Shown: positions 20,125-28,024 of the stretch, piece after piece
How the letters are laid out: every line of letters begins with the position of its first letter
How positions within the stretch are numbered: position 1 is the stretch's first letter
Origin: CAZJHX01 sp964545715
Lineage (GTDB): Bacteria; Myxococcota_A; UBA9042; GCA-2863065
Length of the DNA stretch: 43,263 bases
NCBI GenBank assembly: GCA_964545715.1
Contig: CAZJHX010000091.1
Coordinates: 1 to 43,263, forward strand
Direction: 5' to 3'
Program-made: the position numbers and the translations under genes
The notes under the pieces: model-generated
Told to the model about the DNA's origin: nothing
The model's database searches: none
Seen by the model: only the letters and a program-made list of their open reading frames with translations

Positions 20125-21139
20125 GGGACGAAGGCGCTGCCGGAAAGAGGGAGCGCGAGTCGTTAGCCGACACCAGAATCGAGAGCCTTCGGGCAGGAGA
20201 GGACGGAAGGCTTGAAAACATCAGAGCGGAAGACAATCCATGAGAGTGGAGAGTCAACGAACCGAAGGGAACACGCTGAAGATCAGCGCAGGAGACGAGC
20301 TTGAACGGCTTCTGGGTAAGGTCATGAGCGGATGCAGTCGGTCGAAGAACGAAAGAACGGAAGGTGACCTCGGTTGCTGGAAGGGAAAGCGGACTAAGGC
20401 AGGCGGCCAGAGCGGGGAGGAAAGCCGCAGAGGTGGAAGTGAAACTCAGGAGGGCATCGAGCTTCTGGTGGGTGAAATACCCCGCAGGAAGGAACGGATT
20501 CTCGCAGGAAGACTGACAGGTGACGAGCCTGCCATAGCCTGAGAGAGGGAAAAGCCCTGGAGAGTAGAACCCCATGGGCGAATGCAGCACGAAACAAGGC
20601 TGCGACGCTGGGAGAGGATTAAACCCTCAAGGGTCTGAGAAAGGCCGCAGAGGGATGGCGTTCGGTTTGGAAGCCGAACAGGAAGCAGAGTTCTTCGGAA
20701 CGCTGTGGATAGCCGACTCACCGAGTGGAAAGCGCTGGAGGGGCAAAAAACCTCATGGGAGGAATCCATGGCAGAAGAATGGCGGCTTGCCGGCGTTCGG
20801 AAGACATGGGTGGCGTCCAAAGGGTCTCTGAAGAAGAGCTGAAGCTCGAGAGAGGATTACCGCTAGATGTGTGAATGTCTGGCGGGGACACGAGCGGGAA
20901 AGCCATAAGGGTGAGCATTTATGCAACACCGAAATGGAGCCCAGGTAACCAAATCACTGGTACCGCTCGCGTTGATAAGACTCTGAGGAGCACGGCAACT
21001 TCATGGGAGGCGGACGAAGCGCGCTTAGGCGGGCCGAGTCGACCGATGGGTGGCTGAAAACTCCGTAGAGGAAACGCGACACGCGAAACCGCTCCCGACG
21101 GCGTTCTTCGTCGTTAACCCCTTCCCCCGAAATCCCAAC
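20125..21139 (+). ncRNA. Candidate ~1 kb large structured non-coding RNA, family not recognised
   Basis: The region is purine-rich on the plus strand, visibly less GC-rich than its neighbours, and has no credible ORF. GTTGGGA at 20122-20128 is perfectly complementary to TCCCAAC at 21133-21139, and the adjoining CGAAG (20129-20133) to CTTCG (21106-21110), so the two ends can close on each other. Local hairpins include GCC-TTCG-GGC (20185-20194), GCGCT/AGCGC (20134-20138/20152-20156), GGGT-GAAAT-ACCC (20470-20482), AGGG-AAAAG-CCCT (20546-20558), ACCC-TCAA-GGGT (20623-20634), CCTC-ATGG-GAGG (20751-20762) and CATGG/CCATG (20754-20758/20766-20770). The last two share bases and would be alternatives. 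A sigma-54-type promoter sits at its 5' edge, and it ends 5 bp before the stop codon of the convergent gene. It may be a regulatory or ribozyme-like large RNA; function is unknown. Boundaries are approximate. Confidence 0.6.
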
Positions 21140-21144
21140 CATTC

Positions 21145-22611
21145 TTAGTAGTAGATGCCGCCTGTGCGTCCGAACGTGACCGCGCCAAAGGCGTTGACCG
21201 CGATACTCACCAGGATCAGCGCCTTGGCGCCGCGTGTAAGCGGTGCGTCACCGACCGCAAGCGCGATAACGAGGAACGGCAGCCAGTCCAGGCCGAAGCG
21301 ATAGCCAAACTGCTCCCAGCCGGTGTTTTGGTAGAAGAGGCCCGGCAGCGCGACGACGAAGGCGGTGCAGACCAGCGCCTTGAACAGCGGACTGCGGCGC
21401 GGTGACTTGAACAGCAGCAGCAGCGCCGGCGTCGTCCAGAGCAGCCCCAGACCGTGGCGTGTGATGCGGATGATCGGACCGCCTTCAAACGTAATGACCG
21501 GCGGATTGATCAGCGCGGCGCTGAGATTGGGCCCCAGGAACCAGCCCGACATCAGGCCGTGTGTGCGGACCGAGTGCCGGGTGCCTTCGGCCAGGTAGGT
21601 GTGGCCGAACTCGAAGACGTTTTCAAAGCGCATGTAGTTATAGGTCATTATCGCGCCCAGACAGGCCGCCACGGGCACGGCAAACAGGGCCATCCGCCCG
21701 ACCGCCTTGCCCCACTGCGGGGCGGATTGGCCGCGCGCGTTGAACACGACGATGAATAAGATGAAGAGGCTGGAGAAGACCAGCGGTGTGCGCGTCGCCA
21801 GCCCCAGTCCGACGAAGAGACCCGCCAGAAGCGGGCGCTTCAAATCGATAGCGCAGGCGATCGCCGCCAGGTTCAGGGTGACGCCCACGATGAGCGCCGT
21901 GAACCAGACCTCGCCGCGCACACTGCTAAAAAAGTGAACAGTGCCGAAGACGAACAGGGCCGTCAGCCACAGGTTGTCGCCCCGAGAGCGGCTACTGTGG
22001 CCGTTTGCGGTGAGGCGTTGCAGCAACAAAAAGAGCAGCAGCCCGTTGAGCGCGCCGAAGAAGAGCGTGAACCAGACGTCGTTGACGTCGTAACCCCAGA
22101 TCTTGGCCAACGGCATCATCAGCACGGCGGGGAACGGCGGGAAGCTGATGTAGTACTTCAGGTGATCGGGCTTGTTGCCGTGGCAGCCGGCCTTGACGTC
22201 CTTGCGGCAGTCGATGCTGTATAGGTCGCCGGTCAGCGAGTGGAACTCCTTCCTGCGGTCGTCCTTCTCGCCTTTCCATGGGAAGACGCCTTTGAGCGTT
22301 TCGCCTCCCTTCAGCTCCAGCACGCGGTAGCTGGCCCAGTCGTTCCAGCCGCGCGGCGAGCCGTCCGGATTGGTGGTCTGGCGCGCGATGGCGTCGTAGT
22401 AGCCGCGCGGAGCCGAGACGTCCTTCTCCGCGTCGCGCTTGTGGCGCCTCGGCGTGTCCGTGTCCAGCCGCCCTCGCAAAAAGGAGTGTGCCAGGTCCAC
22501 AAAGTGGAACTGGGGCGAGGGCTCTTTCAGCCGCTCCCACGCGAACGCCGCCAGCACACAGAGCGTGCAGACGAACACCGCAACTGCGGCTGTCAGTGGC
22601 CGGCGGATCAT
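21145..22611 (-). CDS. Polytopic membrane protein, GT-C/PMT glycosyltransferase-like
   Basis: The 488-aa product has an N-terminal transmembrane helix, then a long polar loop of about 125 residues, then a series of hydrophobic segments from KYYISFPPFPAVLMMPLAKIW onward (roughly ten helices). This outline, with the FPPFP-type segment before the helices, resembles polyprenyl-phosphate-dependent GT-C glycosyltransferases (ArnT/PMT-like). The catalytic acidic motif cannot be pinned down by eye, so the assignment is tentative. The start at 22611 (MIRRPLTAAVAVFVC) puts the helix at the N-terminus; the upstream 23 codons run into the divergent gap and were not used. The ribosome would meet the stop 5 bp past the end of the convergent structured RNA region. 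Confidence 0.75.
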   Translation of the reverse strand: MIRRPLTAAVAVFVCTLCVLAAFAWERLKEPSPQFHFVDLAHSFLRGRLDTDTPRRHKRDAEKDVSAPRGYYDAIARQTTNPDGSPRGWNDWASYRVLELKGGETLKGVFPWKGEKDDRRKEFHSLTGDLYSIDCRKDVKAGCHGNKPDHLKYYISFPPFPAVLMMPLAKIWGYDVNDVWFTLFFGALNGLLLFLLLQRLTANGHSSRSRGDNLWLTALFVFGTVHFFSSVRGEVWFTALIVGVTLNLAAIACAIDLKRPLLAGLFVGLGLATRTPLVFSSLFILFIVVFNARGQSAPQWGKAVGRMALFAVPVAACLGAIMTYNYMRFENVFEFGHTYLAEGTRHSVRTHGLMSGWFLGPNLSAALINPPVITFEGGPIIRITRHGLGLLWTTPALLLLFKSPRRSPLFKALVCTAFVVALPGLFYQNTGWEQFGYRFGLDWLPFLVIALAVGDAPLTRGAKALILVSIAVNAFGAVTFGRTGGIYY

Positions 22612-22658
22612 CGCGGCGCACCATATCCAATCGCCTGCAATTGTTCTACTGTCTGGCC

Positions 22659-22844
22659 ATGGACTGGGCACCTTGGGCATATCAATACGGCGTCGGGCTG
22701 ATCCTATTGCTGCTCGGCGTGTGGGCGGGCTTCAAGAATGGGGTGTGGTCCAGCGATAACAAGCGCTGGCTCGTGATCGTCGTCGTCGGCTGGCTGACCA
22801 TGCTGACCCTCCAGGGGCTGTTTCAGTACTGGGGCACCAGCTGA
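22659..22844 (+). CDS. Small two-helix membrane protein coupled to the sodium:solute symporter
   Basis: The 61-aa product starts MDWAPWAYQYG and has two hydrophobic helices (about 10-24 and 38-56) separated by a short loop KNGVWSSDNKRW. Its stop and the symporter start share one base (TGATG), so the two are translationally coupled. Many SSS-family transporters are preceded by a small membrane protein of this kind that acts as an accessory subunit. The sequence is not recognisably one of the named families (DUF4212, YhdT), so the functional link rests on position. Confidence 0.7.
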   Translation: MDWAPWAYQYGVGLILLLLGVWAGFKNGVWSSDNKRWLVIVVVGWLTMLTLQGLFQYWGTS

Positions 22845-24385
22845 TGGAAACCGCGGATATCGTCGTCCTGGTTCTCTACTTTGCAGCCGTCACCAGCTTC
22901 GGCTTTTTGAGCGGGCGCGCGACCAAGAGCACTCACGACTTCTTCTTTGCCGGTCAGCGCTACGGCTGGTTCTTGATCGCCATGAGCTGCATCGCCACCG
23001 TCGTGGGCAGCTACTCGTTCGTAAAATACGCCGGACTGGCCTACGAGTTCGGCGTCGCGGGCACCCAGAACTACCTCAACGACTTCATGTGGGTCGGGCT
23101 CTTCATCGGAGCGTGGCTGCCACTGCTGTGGGCCAGCGGCGTCTACAGCGTGCCCGAGTACTTTCATCGGCGCTTCGGCCCCGCGGTCAGACACGCCGTC
23201 ACCGCGCTGCTGCTGCTGTATATGGTCGGCTATATCGGCATCAACTTCCGCACGCTGGGCGCCGTGATGCATGTGCTGCAGCCGCTGGGCGACAGCGCCT
23301 GGTCCTCCCAGATGTGGTGGACCGTGATCGTGGCGGTCCTGTGCGCCGCATACGTCACCAGCGGGGGCCAGGTCTCGGTTATCGCCACCGACCTGGTGCA
23401 GGGGGGGCTGCTTTTGGTGGCGGGCGCCGCGGTCGTATGGCTGGGCGTGGACGCGCTGGCCGACCACGGCGGCTTCTGGAGCAACTTCCCCAAGGGCCAC
23501 GCCGCCGCCTTTACGGACGCGACCAAGCCCTCCAACGCCGCGGCGATCGGGCTGTTCTGGCAGGACGGCGTCGCAAATACGGCGGCCTTCCTGTTTGTGA
23601 ACCAGGGCCTGATGATGCGCTTTTTATCCGCCAAGAATCAGGCGGAAGGTCGCAAGGCGATCGTGGCTGTCGTGCTGATCTTGATGCCGCTGGCAGCGTT
23701 TGCGGTCTGCGGTGGCGGCTGGGTGGCCCGGGCAATGGTCGATGCGGGCATCCTGGAGCACATTCCAAAGCGGGACGAGGTGTTCATCATCGTGACGCGC
23801 GAGCTGACGCGTCCAGGTGTGTTCGGTCTGATCATGGCGGCGCTCGTGGCTGCGCTGATGTCGACGGCCGACACCCTGATCAACGCGACGGCCGCGGTCT
23901 TCGTCAACGACATCTACCGGCCGTACGTGCGTCCTCAGGCCTCGGACAAACATCACCTGAGCGCAGCGCGGTGGGCCTCCATCGTCACGGCCGGCATCGG
24001 CATCGCGCTGGTCCCGATCTTCATGGGCTTCTCCAATATCTTTGATGCGCACGGCATGTTCACCGCCTCGATCACGCCCCCGCTGGTGGTCGCCCTGATG
24101 ATGGGCATCTTGTGGAAGGGGTATACGCCGGCGGGCGCCCTGGCCACGCTGGTCGGTGGCGTGCTGCTCATCGGCCTGAGCATGAAGATGCCAGAGATTA
24201 TCGCGCCGTTCTCGCACGGCATCGAGCCGGGCGGCGAAGGCCCCAAAGCCTACAAGTACATCCGGGCGCTGTTCGGCCTGGCCTGCTGTGGCGCGCTCGG
24301 GGTCATCGTCAGCTTGTTCACCAAGCGCCGAACCGACGAGCAGCTGGCAAACCTGGTGGTCGGCGAGATTCGGCCGACTACTTAA
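22844..24385 (+). CDS. Sodium:solute symporter (SSS family)
   Basis: The 513-aa protein has about 13 transmembrane segments. Its N-terminus is typical of the SSS/SLC5 family: VLYFAAVTSFGFLSGRATKSTHDFFFAGQ, where family members carry the GRxxxSxxDFFLAGR motif. The segment ALMSTADTLINATAAVFVNDIYRPYV corresponds to the conserved helix with the Ser-Thr sodium site (usually SSxDSxLNxxSTxxxxDIY). The solute is unknown. It overlaps the 61-aa gene by one base and the convergent secreted-protein gene by eight. Confidence 0.9.
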   Translation: METADIVVLVLYFAAVTSFGFLSGRATKSTHDFFFAGQRYGWFLIAMSCIATVVGSYSFVKYAGLAYEFGVAGTQNYLNDFMWVGLFIGAWLPLLWASGVYSVPEYFHRRFGPAVRHAVTALLLLYMVGYIGINFRTLGAVMHVLQPLGDSAWSSQMWWTVIVAVLCAAYVTSGGQVSVIATDLVQGGLLLVAGAAVVWLGVDALADHGGFWSNFPKGHAAAFTDATKPSNAAAIGLFWQDGVANTAAFLFVNQGLMMRFLSAKNQAEGRKAIVAVVLILMPLAAFAVCGGGWVARAMVDAGILEHIPKRDEVFIIVTRELTRPGVFGLIMAALVAALMSTADTLINATAAVFVNDIYRPYVRPQASDKHHLSAARWASIVTAGIGIALVPIFMGFSNIFDAHGMFTASITPPLVVALMMGILWKGYTPAGALATLVGGVLLIGLSMKMPEIIAPFSHGIEPGGEGPKAYKYIRALFGLACCGALGVIVSLFTKRRTDEQLANLVVGEIRPTT

Positions 24386-25310
24386 ACGAGGCGGCGATGG
24401 CGGCCAGCTGCGCGACGCGTGGATCGGCTCCGTCCGCGCCCTCGAACGTCCCCGCCAGCAGAAGCACGCCGCCTTTGACCGGATGCGCAAACAACAACAT
24501 GTGGTGCGTGCCGCTGCCCTGAGCGCCCTCGAGCGTGGCCTTTCCGCTCTGAAACAACCCCTTCGCCTTGCCGCGCACGCTCACCGGCTTCCACTTTTTG
24601 GCGGCGCCCCAGGTGACAACGCCTCCGCCGACAAGCTCGGCGAACTTGCTGAGCACAGCCTGCGGCTTCAGATCCGCTCCTGTCTTCAGGGTCGCACGAA
24701 AGATCGCCTTCTGATCCTCGGTCCGCAGCCTCAACTCGCGCTGCCGACCCTGGGACGCCACGATCCAGCCGTCGGGCAGCACGACCCGGACATCGGTGTG
24801 CGGCACGGGTACCCAGATGCCTCCGGGGCGCTTCCACTGAGCTTTGAACGTCTTGAGGACGTGCTTGGCCAGCTTAGTGACCGCCTTGCCGCGTTTGGGC
24901 GGCGCGATCGAGGTCACTGCCAGCGCGAAATTGGCGCCCTTCACGACCGTCACCGCAACGCCGGTGGCGACCCCGGACGGACTCGCTTTCGCGGACAGGC
25001 CCAGGCCCCGGCGGGGCTTCTTCCACTTCAGCTCGCCAAACTCGGCTACCAGCAGCTGGCGGCGGCCCTCCAGCGCGACATCAGGGGCCGTGCGCGCTGC
25101 GTAGAAGATCTCCAGCCGTGCGCCAGTGCCATCCGACAGCAGCAGCAGCGAGTTCTTGGCGTCGGCTTTGACATCCCAATCTTTCGGCACATCGACCCAG
25201 AGCCCCTGCGCCGGGATCTGAAACCACCGGGCCTCCGCATTGGCGGGGTCGCAGTAACCGCTTAATACGGCCGTAATGAGCAACATGGAGAGGCTGGCGT
25301 GTAACTTCAT
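24378..25310 (-). CDS. Secreted protein of unknown function
   Basis: The 310-aa product has a signal peptide (LLITAVLSGYCDPANA, probable cleavage after residue 25). Two similar halves follow, each beginning with a W-P-x-x-G-x-W-V-like strand (FQIPAQGLWVDVPKDWDV near 30-47 and WVPVPHTDVRVVLPDGWIV near 167-185) and ending in a helix with a KTF or ASFK-like motif. This suggests two tandem copies of a small alpha/beta domain of the PsbP/Mog1-like kind, which is a tentative fold guess. It is divergent from the kinase gene and overlaps the symporter 3' end by eight bases. No catalytic residues can be named. Confidence 0.75.
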   Translation of the reverse strand: MKLHASLSMLLITAVLSGYCDPANAEARWFQIPAQGLWVDVPKDWDVKADAKNSLLLLSDGTGARLEIFYAARTAPDVALEGRRQLLVAEFGELKWKKPRRGLGLSAKASPSGVATGVAVTVVKGANFALAVTSIAPPKRGKAVTKLAKHVLKTFKAQWKRPGGIWVPVPHTDVRVVLPDGWIVASQGRQRELRLRTEDQKAIFRATLKTGADLKPQAVLSKFAELVGGGVVTWGAAKKWKPVSVRGKAKGLFQSGKATLEGAQGSGTHHMLLFAHPVKGGVLLLAGTFEGADGADPRVAQLAAIAASFK

Positions 25311-25354
25311 GCGGGCAACCTTACCCTAACGCGCCCGAAAGCCGCCAACCCCGG

Positions 25355-25382
25355 TTGCCGCCGTCTGTACGACTGCTATCAT
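25355..25382 (+). promoter_or_regulatory. Sigma-70-type promoter of the kinase gene
   Basis: TTGCCG (25355-25360), a 16-bp spacer and TATCAT (25377-25382) place the transcription start near 25389, 23 bases before the ATG at 25412. This argues against the longer frame that begins with TTG at 25355. Confidence 0.5.
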
Positions 25383-25411
25383 GCACGGCTGTAGTGGTTG
25401 ACTACGAGCCC

Positions 25412-27373
25412 ATGACGCTGAAGCTGCCCTGCGTGCTCGGTGGACGCTACGAGTGCACCAAGCGCATCGGTTCGGGCGGGATGGGAGAGGTGTATCTGGC
25501 CCGACATATGGGCCTTGATCGCGACGTTGCGGTCAAACTCCTCACCCTGACGAGCGGTAATCCGAGCCAGCAGGAGCGCATTCGAGAGCGTTTCCGGCGC
25601 GAAGCGGTTGCGCTTAGTCGCCTGCGGCACCCCAATACAGTGCAGGTCATCGATTTCGGGTGGACCAACGACCAAAGGCCGTACATCGTCACCGAGCTGC
25701 TGACGGGACGCACGCTGGACCTGGAGTTGGTGGATAACGGGCCCTTCCAGCCGGATCGCGCGCTGCACATCATGATCCAGATCTGTCGGTCGCTGGCGGA
25801 AGCGCACGGCTTCGGCATCGTGCACCGCGACCTGAAGCCCAGCAACGTCTTCCTGATCGAGGCCTTCGGCACGCAGGATTACGTCAAGCTGATCGACTTC
25901 GGCGTGGCCCGGATCGACGACACGGACGAGTCGGCCAAGGCGCGCCCGCTGACGGTCGAAGGCACGACGCTGGGCACGCCGGACTACATGGCACCGGAGC
26001 AAGCGCGCGGCCACAAGCCGTCGCCCGCCACCGACGTCTACGCGCTTGGCTGCATGCTGTATGAGATGCTGATCGGCAACCCGCCCTTCACCGGCGACTC
26101 AGCGCTGCAGGTGATGATCAAGCACATCAAGCAGGAGCCGAAGCTGATCTCCGAGGTGCGACCGGACACCGTGTGGCCTCCGGGGCTTGAGCACGCGCTG
26201 ATGATCTGCACACGAAAAGCGATGGAAGAGCGACCACGCAATGCCGGCGTGCTGGTAGACCTGCTGCGCGAGCTGCAGAAGTCGGCCGCGCAGCTGGGCA
26301 TGGAGGCGGTCGCGTCGCTGGACGGCTTGAGCGACGTCTTCGGCTTTGACGAGATCCCGATCCACGAGGGCGCCAGCAAGTCCCGTCCCGGCTCGGGCAG
26401 CCGCTTCTTTGCAGACGCGGCGTCCGACATCAACCCGGCGGTCGGGGACCAATCGGGGCTTCACCGGGTTCGCACGACCCAGCGCACGGACCCCGGCAGC
26501 AAAGGGGGCTACCGGCGACCGCTGAGCCTCAAGCGCGGCGCGCGGGGCAAAAACGATCGGGGTCTGCGAAATACGCCCGGGGACGAGATGTTCCCGCCAG
26601 AGATCTCGCGCTCGAACATCTCTTTGGATCTCGAGCAGGTCGAGAGCTCCGTTCCGGGGGAAACCGCGCGGGACCCGGCGCCCGTGCAAGCGCCCCCACG
26701 ACCGCCGTCGCCGGAATCGGGTCAGCGTGTCACCAACCCGACCGAGGAGATCGTCGACGCGGCCCTGGTGGAGGCGCACGTCCAGGTCGACCGCCTTCCC
26801 GACCCGATCTATCCCGACCAGGAGCAGTTCGACGGCTCGACACAGCCACGCATGCAAAAGGCGACGACACCTCCGCGCACATCCACGGTGCTCGGCAACG
26901 CGCTGTCGATGGAGCGTCGCAAAGAGGCCGAGGATGCAGCCCGACCCAAGGGACCGGCAGGGCTCTTCGCCACCACCGTGCCGTTCTTCGAGCCGCCCAG
27001 CAGTCCCAAAAACGACCCGCCGCCCGACATGAAGGACACGGTGCTGGACACGGCCCCAGTCAAGCGCAAGGCCAAGCCGAAGCCGGACGACCGCACGAAG
27101 CCGGTCCCCGCGATGGCCGATGACGACATGGAGACGCGCCAGGACGTGAACTCCCAGCTCATCGAGCGCCACATCATAGCGATGGAAGAGACCAAGGCGA
27201 CGACCGAGACAGATCCGCCGGCGTCCAAGCCCGAAGCTCAGGCGTTTGTCCAAACCATCGAAGAGAGCATCATCGAGGACGGCCGCTCGGCGAAGCGCTG
27301 GCTGGTGCCATTTCTCGCCGCCACCGTCGTGGTCGCCGTGGGCGTCTGGGCGCTCCTGCACTTCATCTTCTAG
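25412..27373 (+). CDS. Membrane-anchored Ser/Thr protein kinase (Hanks type, PknB-like)
   Basis: The 653-aa protein has an N-terminal kinase domain (about 12-285): Gly-rich loop GSGGMGEVYLA (20-30), catalytic Lys42 in VAVK, HRDLKPSN (138-145), DFG (162-164) and APE (194-196). All are intact, so it should be active. A ~340-residue polar, Pro/Glu-rich and probably disordered region follows, then a single transmembrane helix at the extreme C-terminus (WLVPFLAATVVVAVGVWALL, 630-649). There is no extracellular sensor domain, since only a few residues follow the helix; signal input must come from the cytoplasmic linker or a partner. The start is chosen by the promoter position and the domain start. 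Confidence 0.9.
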   Translation: MTLKLPCVLGGRYECTKRIGSGGMGEVYLARHMGLDRDVAVKLLTLTSGNPSQQERIRERFRREAVALSRLRHPNTVQVIDFGWTNDQRPYIVTELLTGRTLDLELVDNGPFQPDRALHIMIQICRSLAEAHGFGIVHRDLKPSNVFLIEAFGTQDYVKLIDFGVARIDDTDESAKARPLTVEGTTLGTPDYMAPEQARGHKPSPATDVYALGCMLYEMLIGNPPFTGDSALQVMIKHIKQEPKLISEVRPDTVWPPGLEHALMICTRKAMEERPRNAGVLVDLLRELQKSAAQLGMEAVASLDGLSDVFGFDEIPIHEGASKSRPGSGSRFFADAASDINPAVGDQSGLHRVRTTQRTDPGSKGGYRRPLSLKRGARGKNDRGLRNTPGDEMFPPEISRSNISLDLEQVESSVPGETARDPAPVQAPPRPPSPESGQRVTNPTEEIVDAALVEAHVQVDRLPDPIYPDQEQFDGSTQPRMQKATTPPRTSTVLGNALSMERRKEAEDAARPKGPAGLFATTVPFFEPPSSPKNDPPPDMKDTVLDTAPVKRKAKPKPDDRTKPVPAMADDDMETRQDVNSQLIERHIIAMEETKATTETDPPASKPEAQAFVQTIEESIIEDGRSAKRWLVPFLAATVVVAVGVWALLHFIF

Positions 27374-27390
27374 AGCACTTCCAGGTCGGT

Positions 27391-27430
27391 TAAAAAAGAA
27401 AAGCCGAAGAGCAACATGGCTCTCCGGCTT
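27391..27430 (-). terminator. Rho-independent terminator of the tRNA unit
   Basis: On the minus strand, AAGCCGGAGAGC-CATGTT-GCTCTTCGGCTT forms a 12-bp stem with one mismatch region (27401-27430) followed directly by TTCTTTTTT (27392-27400). It is positioned 6 bp after tRNA-Glu and 18 bp from the end of the convergent kinase gene, which it may also serve in reverse. Confidence 0.85.
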
Positions 27431-27436
27431 TAGCGG

Positions 27437-27508
27437 TACCCCGTAGGGGAATCGAACCCCTGATTCCGGCGTGAGAGGCCGGCGTCCTAACCGCTAGACT
27501 AACGGGGC
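27437..27508 (-). tRNA. tRNA-Glu (anticodon CTC)
   Basis: A 72-nt cloverleaf with acceptor GCCCCGT/ACGGGGT (G-U at the end pair), D-arm TAGTCTAGCGGTTAGGAC, anticodon stem CCGGC/GCCGG with loop CTCTCAC and T-arm AGGGG-TTCGATT-CCCCT. The CCA end is not fully encoded. It lies 4 bp after tRNA-Gln. Confidence 0.95.
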
Positions 27509-27942
27509 GTGGTTCGGGAACTAGGATTCGAACCTAGATCGACGGAGTCAGAGTCCGTTGTCCTGCCGTTAGACGATTCCCGACCAGCTTTTAGTTCACG
27601 TTCCACAGCCATCCGCGGCAGGATTCGTACGAAGACCCCGCCGTCATAAGAGCTCACGTTGATGTGCTCCCATTGGGTGGTGTCCACGAGGCTGTGGAAA
27701 TGCGTGTATTTCACGCTCGCTCTGTGAATCCGGCGCTGCGCATCAAAAGGCACCTTTGCTCGCTTCAAAACACGTTTGAAGTGGGCCACGGCCTGATCGT
27801 ATCCGAGCTTCAGCTCATAGCGACCGTCCGTGAGTGCTTTCGAGCGAGCAGGAAGCTTCACCCCCAATGAGGTTTCGGCTTGAGTCGGAGGACTGCACAA
27901 CAAGGTGATGACCGCCAACGTCGTTCCCAGAACGCGCGGCAT
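27499..27942 (-). CDS. Small secreted protein whose frame runs through tRNA-Gln
   Basis: The 147-aa frame has a clear signal peptide (MPRVLGTTLAVITLLCSPPTQA, start at 27942) and a mature part of about 100 residues with no family I recognise. The last ~27 residues (SSNGRTTDSDSVDLGSNPSS...) are simply the translation of tRNA-Gln and the first bases of tRNA-Glu. The stop codon at 27499-27501 sits inside tRNA-Glu. Either the natural stop has been lost, or the gene was 3'-truncated when it became joined to the tRNAs. An upstream ATG at 27960 would be only ~3 nt from the predicted transcript start, so 27942 is preferred. Confidence 0.55.
   Translation of the reverse strand: MPRVLGTTLAVITLLCSPPTQAETSLGVKLPARSKALTDGRYELKLGYDQAVAHFKRVLKRAKVPFDAQRRIHRASVKYTHFHSLVDTTQWEHINVSSYDGGVFVRILPRMAVERELKAGRESSNGRTTDSDSVDLGSNPSSRTTPR
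27513..27583 (-). tRNA. tRNA-Gln (anticodon CTG)
   Basis: A 71-nt cloverleaf with acceptor TCGGGAA/TTCCCGA (the weak U1-A72 pair usual for tRNA-Gln), anticodon stem ACGGA/TCCGT with loop CTCTGAC, and T-arm CTAGG-TTCGAAT-CCTAG. The whole gene lies inside the 3' end of the preceding coding frame on the same strand. Confidence 0.95.
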
Positions 27943-27969
27943 GGAGCCTATTCGGCACATGCGCGCTGG

Positions 27970-27998
27970 ATATTAGGGACGACCGCTGGACGTGTCAA
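27970..27998 (-). promoter_or_regulatory. Strong sigma-70-type promoter for the secreted protein/tRNA-Gln/tRNA-Glu unit
   Basis: TTGACA (27993-27998), a 17-bp spacer and TAATAT (27970-27975): a perfect -35 and a 4-of-6 -10 box at ideal spacing, the best sigma-70-like match I saw in the window. Transcription would begin near 27963. No other promoter is evident before the tRNAs, so they are probably transcribed from here. Confidence 0.8.
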
Positions 27999-28024
27999 CC
28001 CGTTTGTCCTAACCCTTTACGACG

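Noticed and set aside
20093..20590. Minus-strand ORF of 165 codons, and others (20446-20820, 20574-20831 +), in the structured region
   Set aside because: Serine/proline-rich or arbitrary composition, no ribosome-binding site, no recognisable domain. Such frames arise by chance in purine-rich structured RNA genes.
21096..21116. Intrinsic terminator at the end of the structured RNA
   Set aside because: A hairpin with loop TTCTT can form, but it is followed by a C-rich tract, not a T-tract. It also competes with the long-range CGAAG/CTTCG pairing, so I do not call it a terminator.
20122..21139. Group I or group II self-splicing intron
   Set aside because: No domain V hairpin, no conserved group I core segments, no maturase or endonuclease ORF, and no interrupted host gene; the region sits between divergent and convergent genes. 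Not fully excluded without a covariance search.
25355..25411. Longer N-terminus for the kinase from TTG at 25355
   Set aside because: The -35 and -10 elements of a plausible promoter occupy this stretch, and the added residues are not part of the kinase domain.
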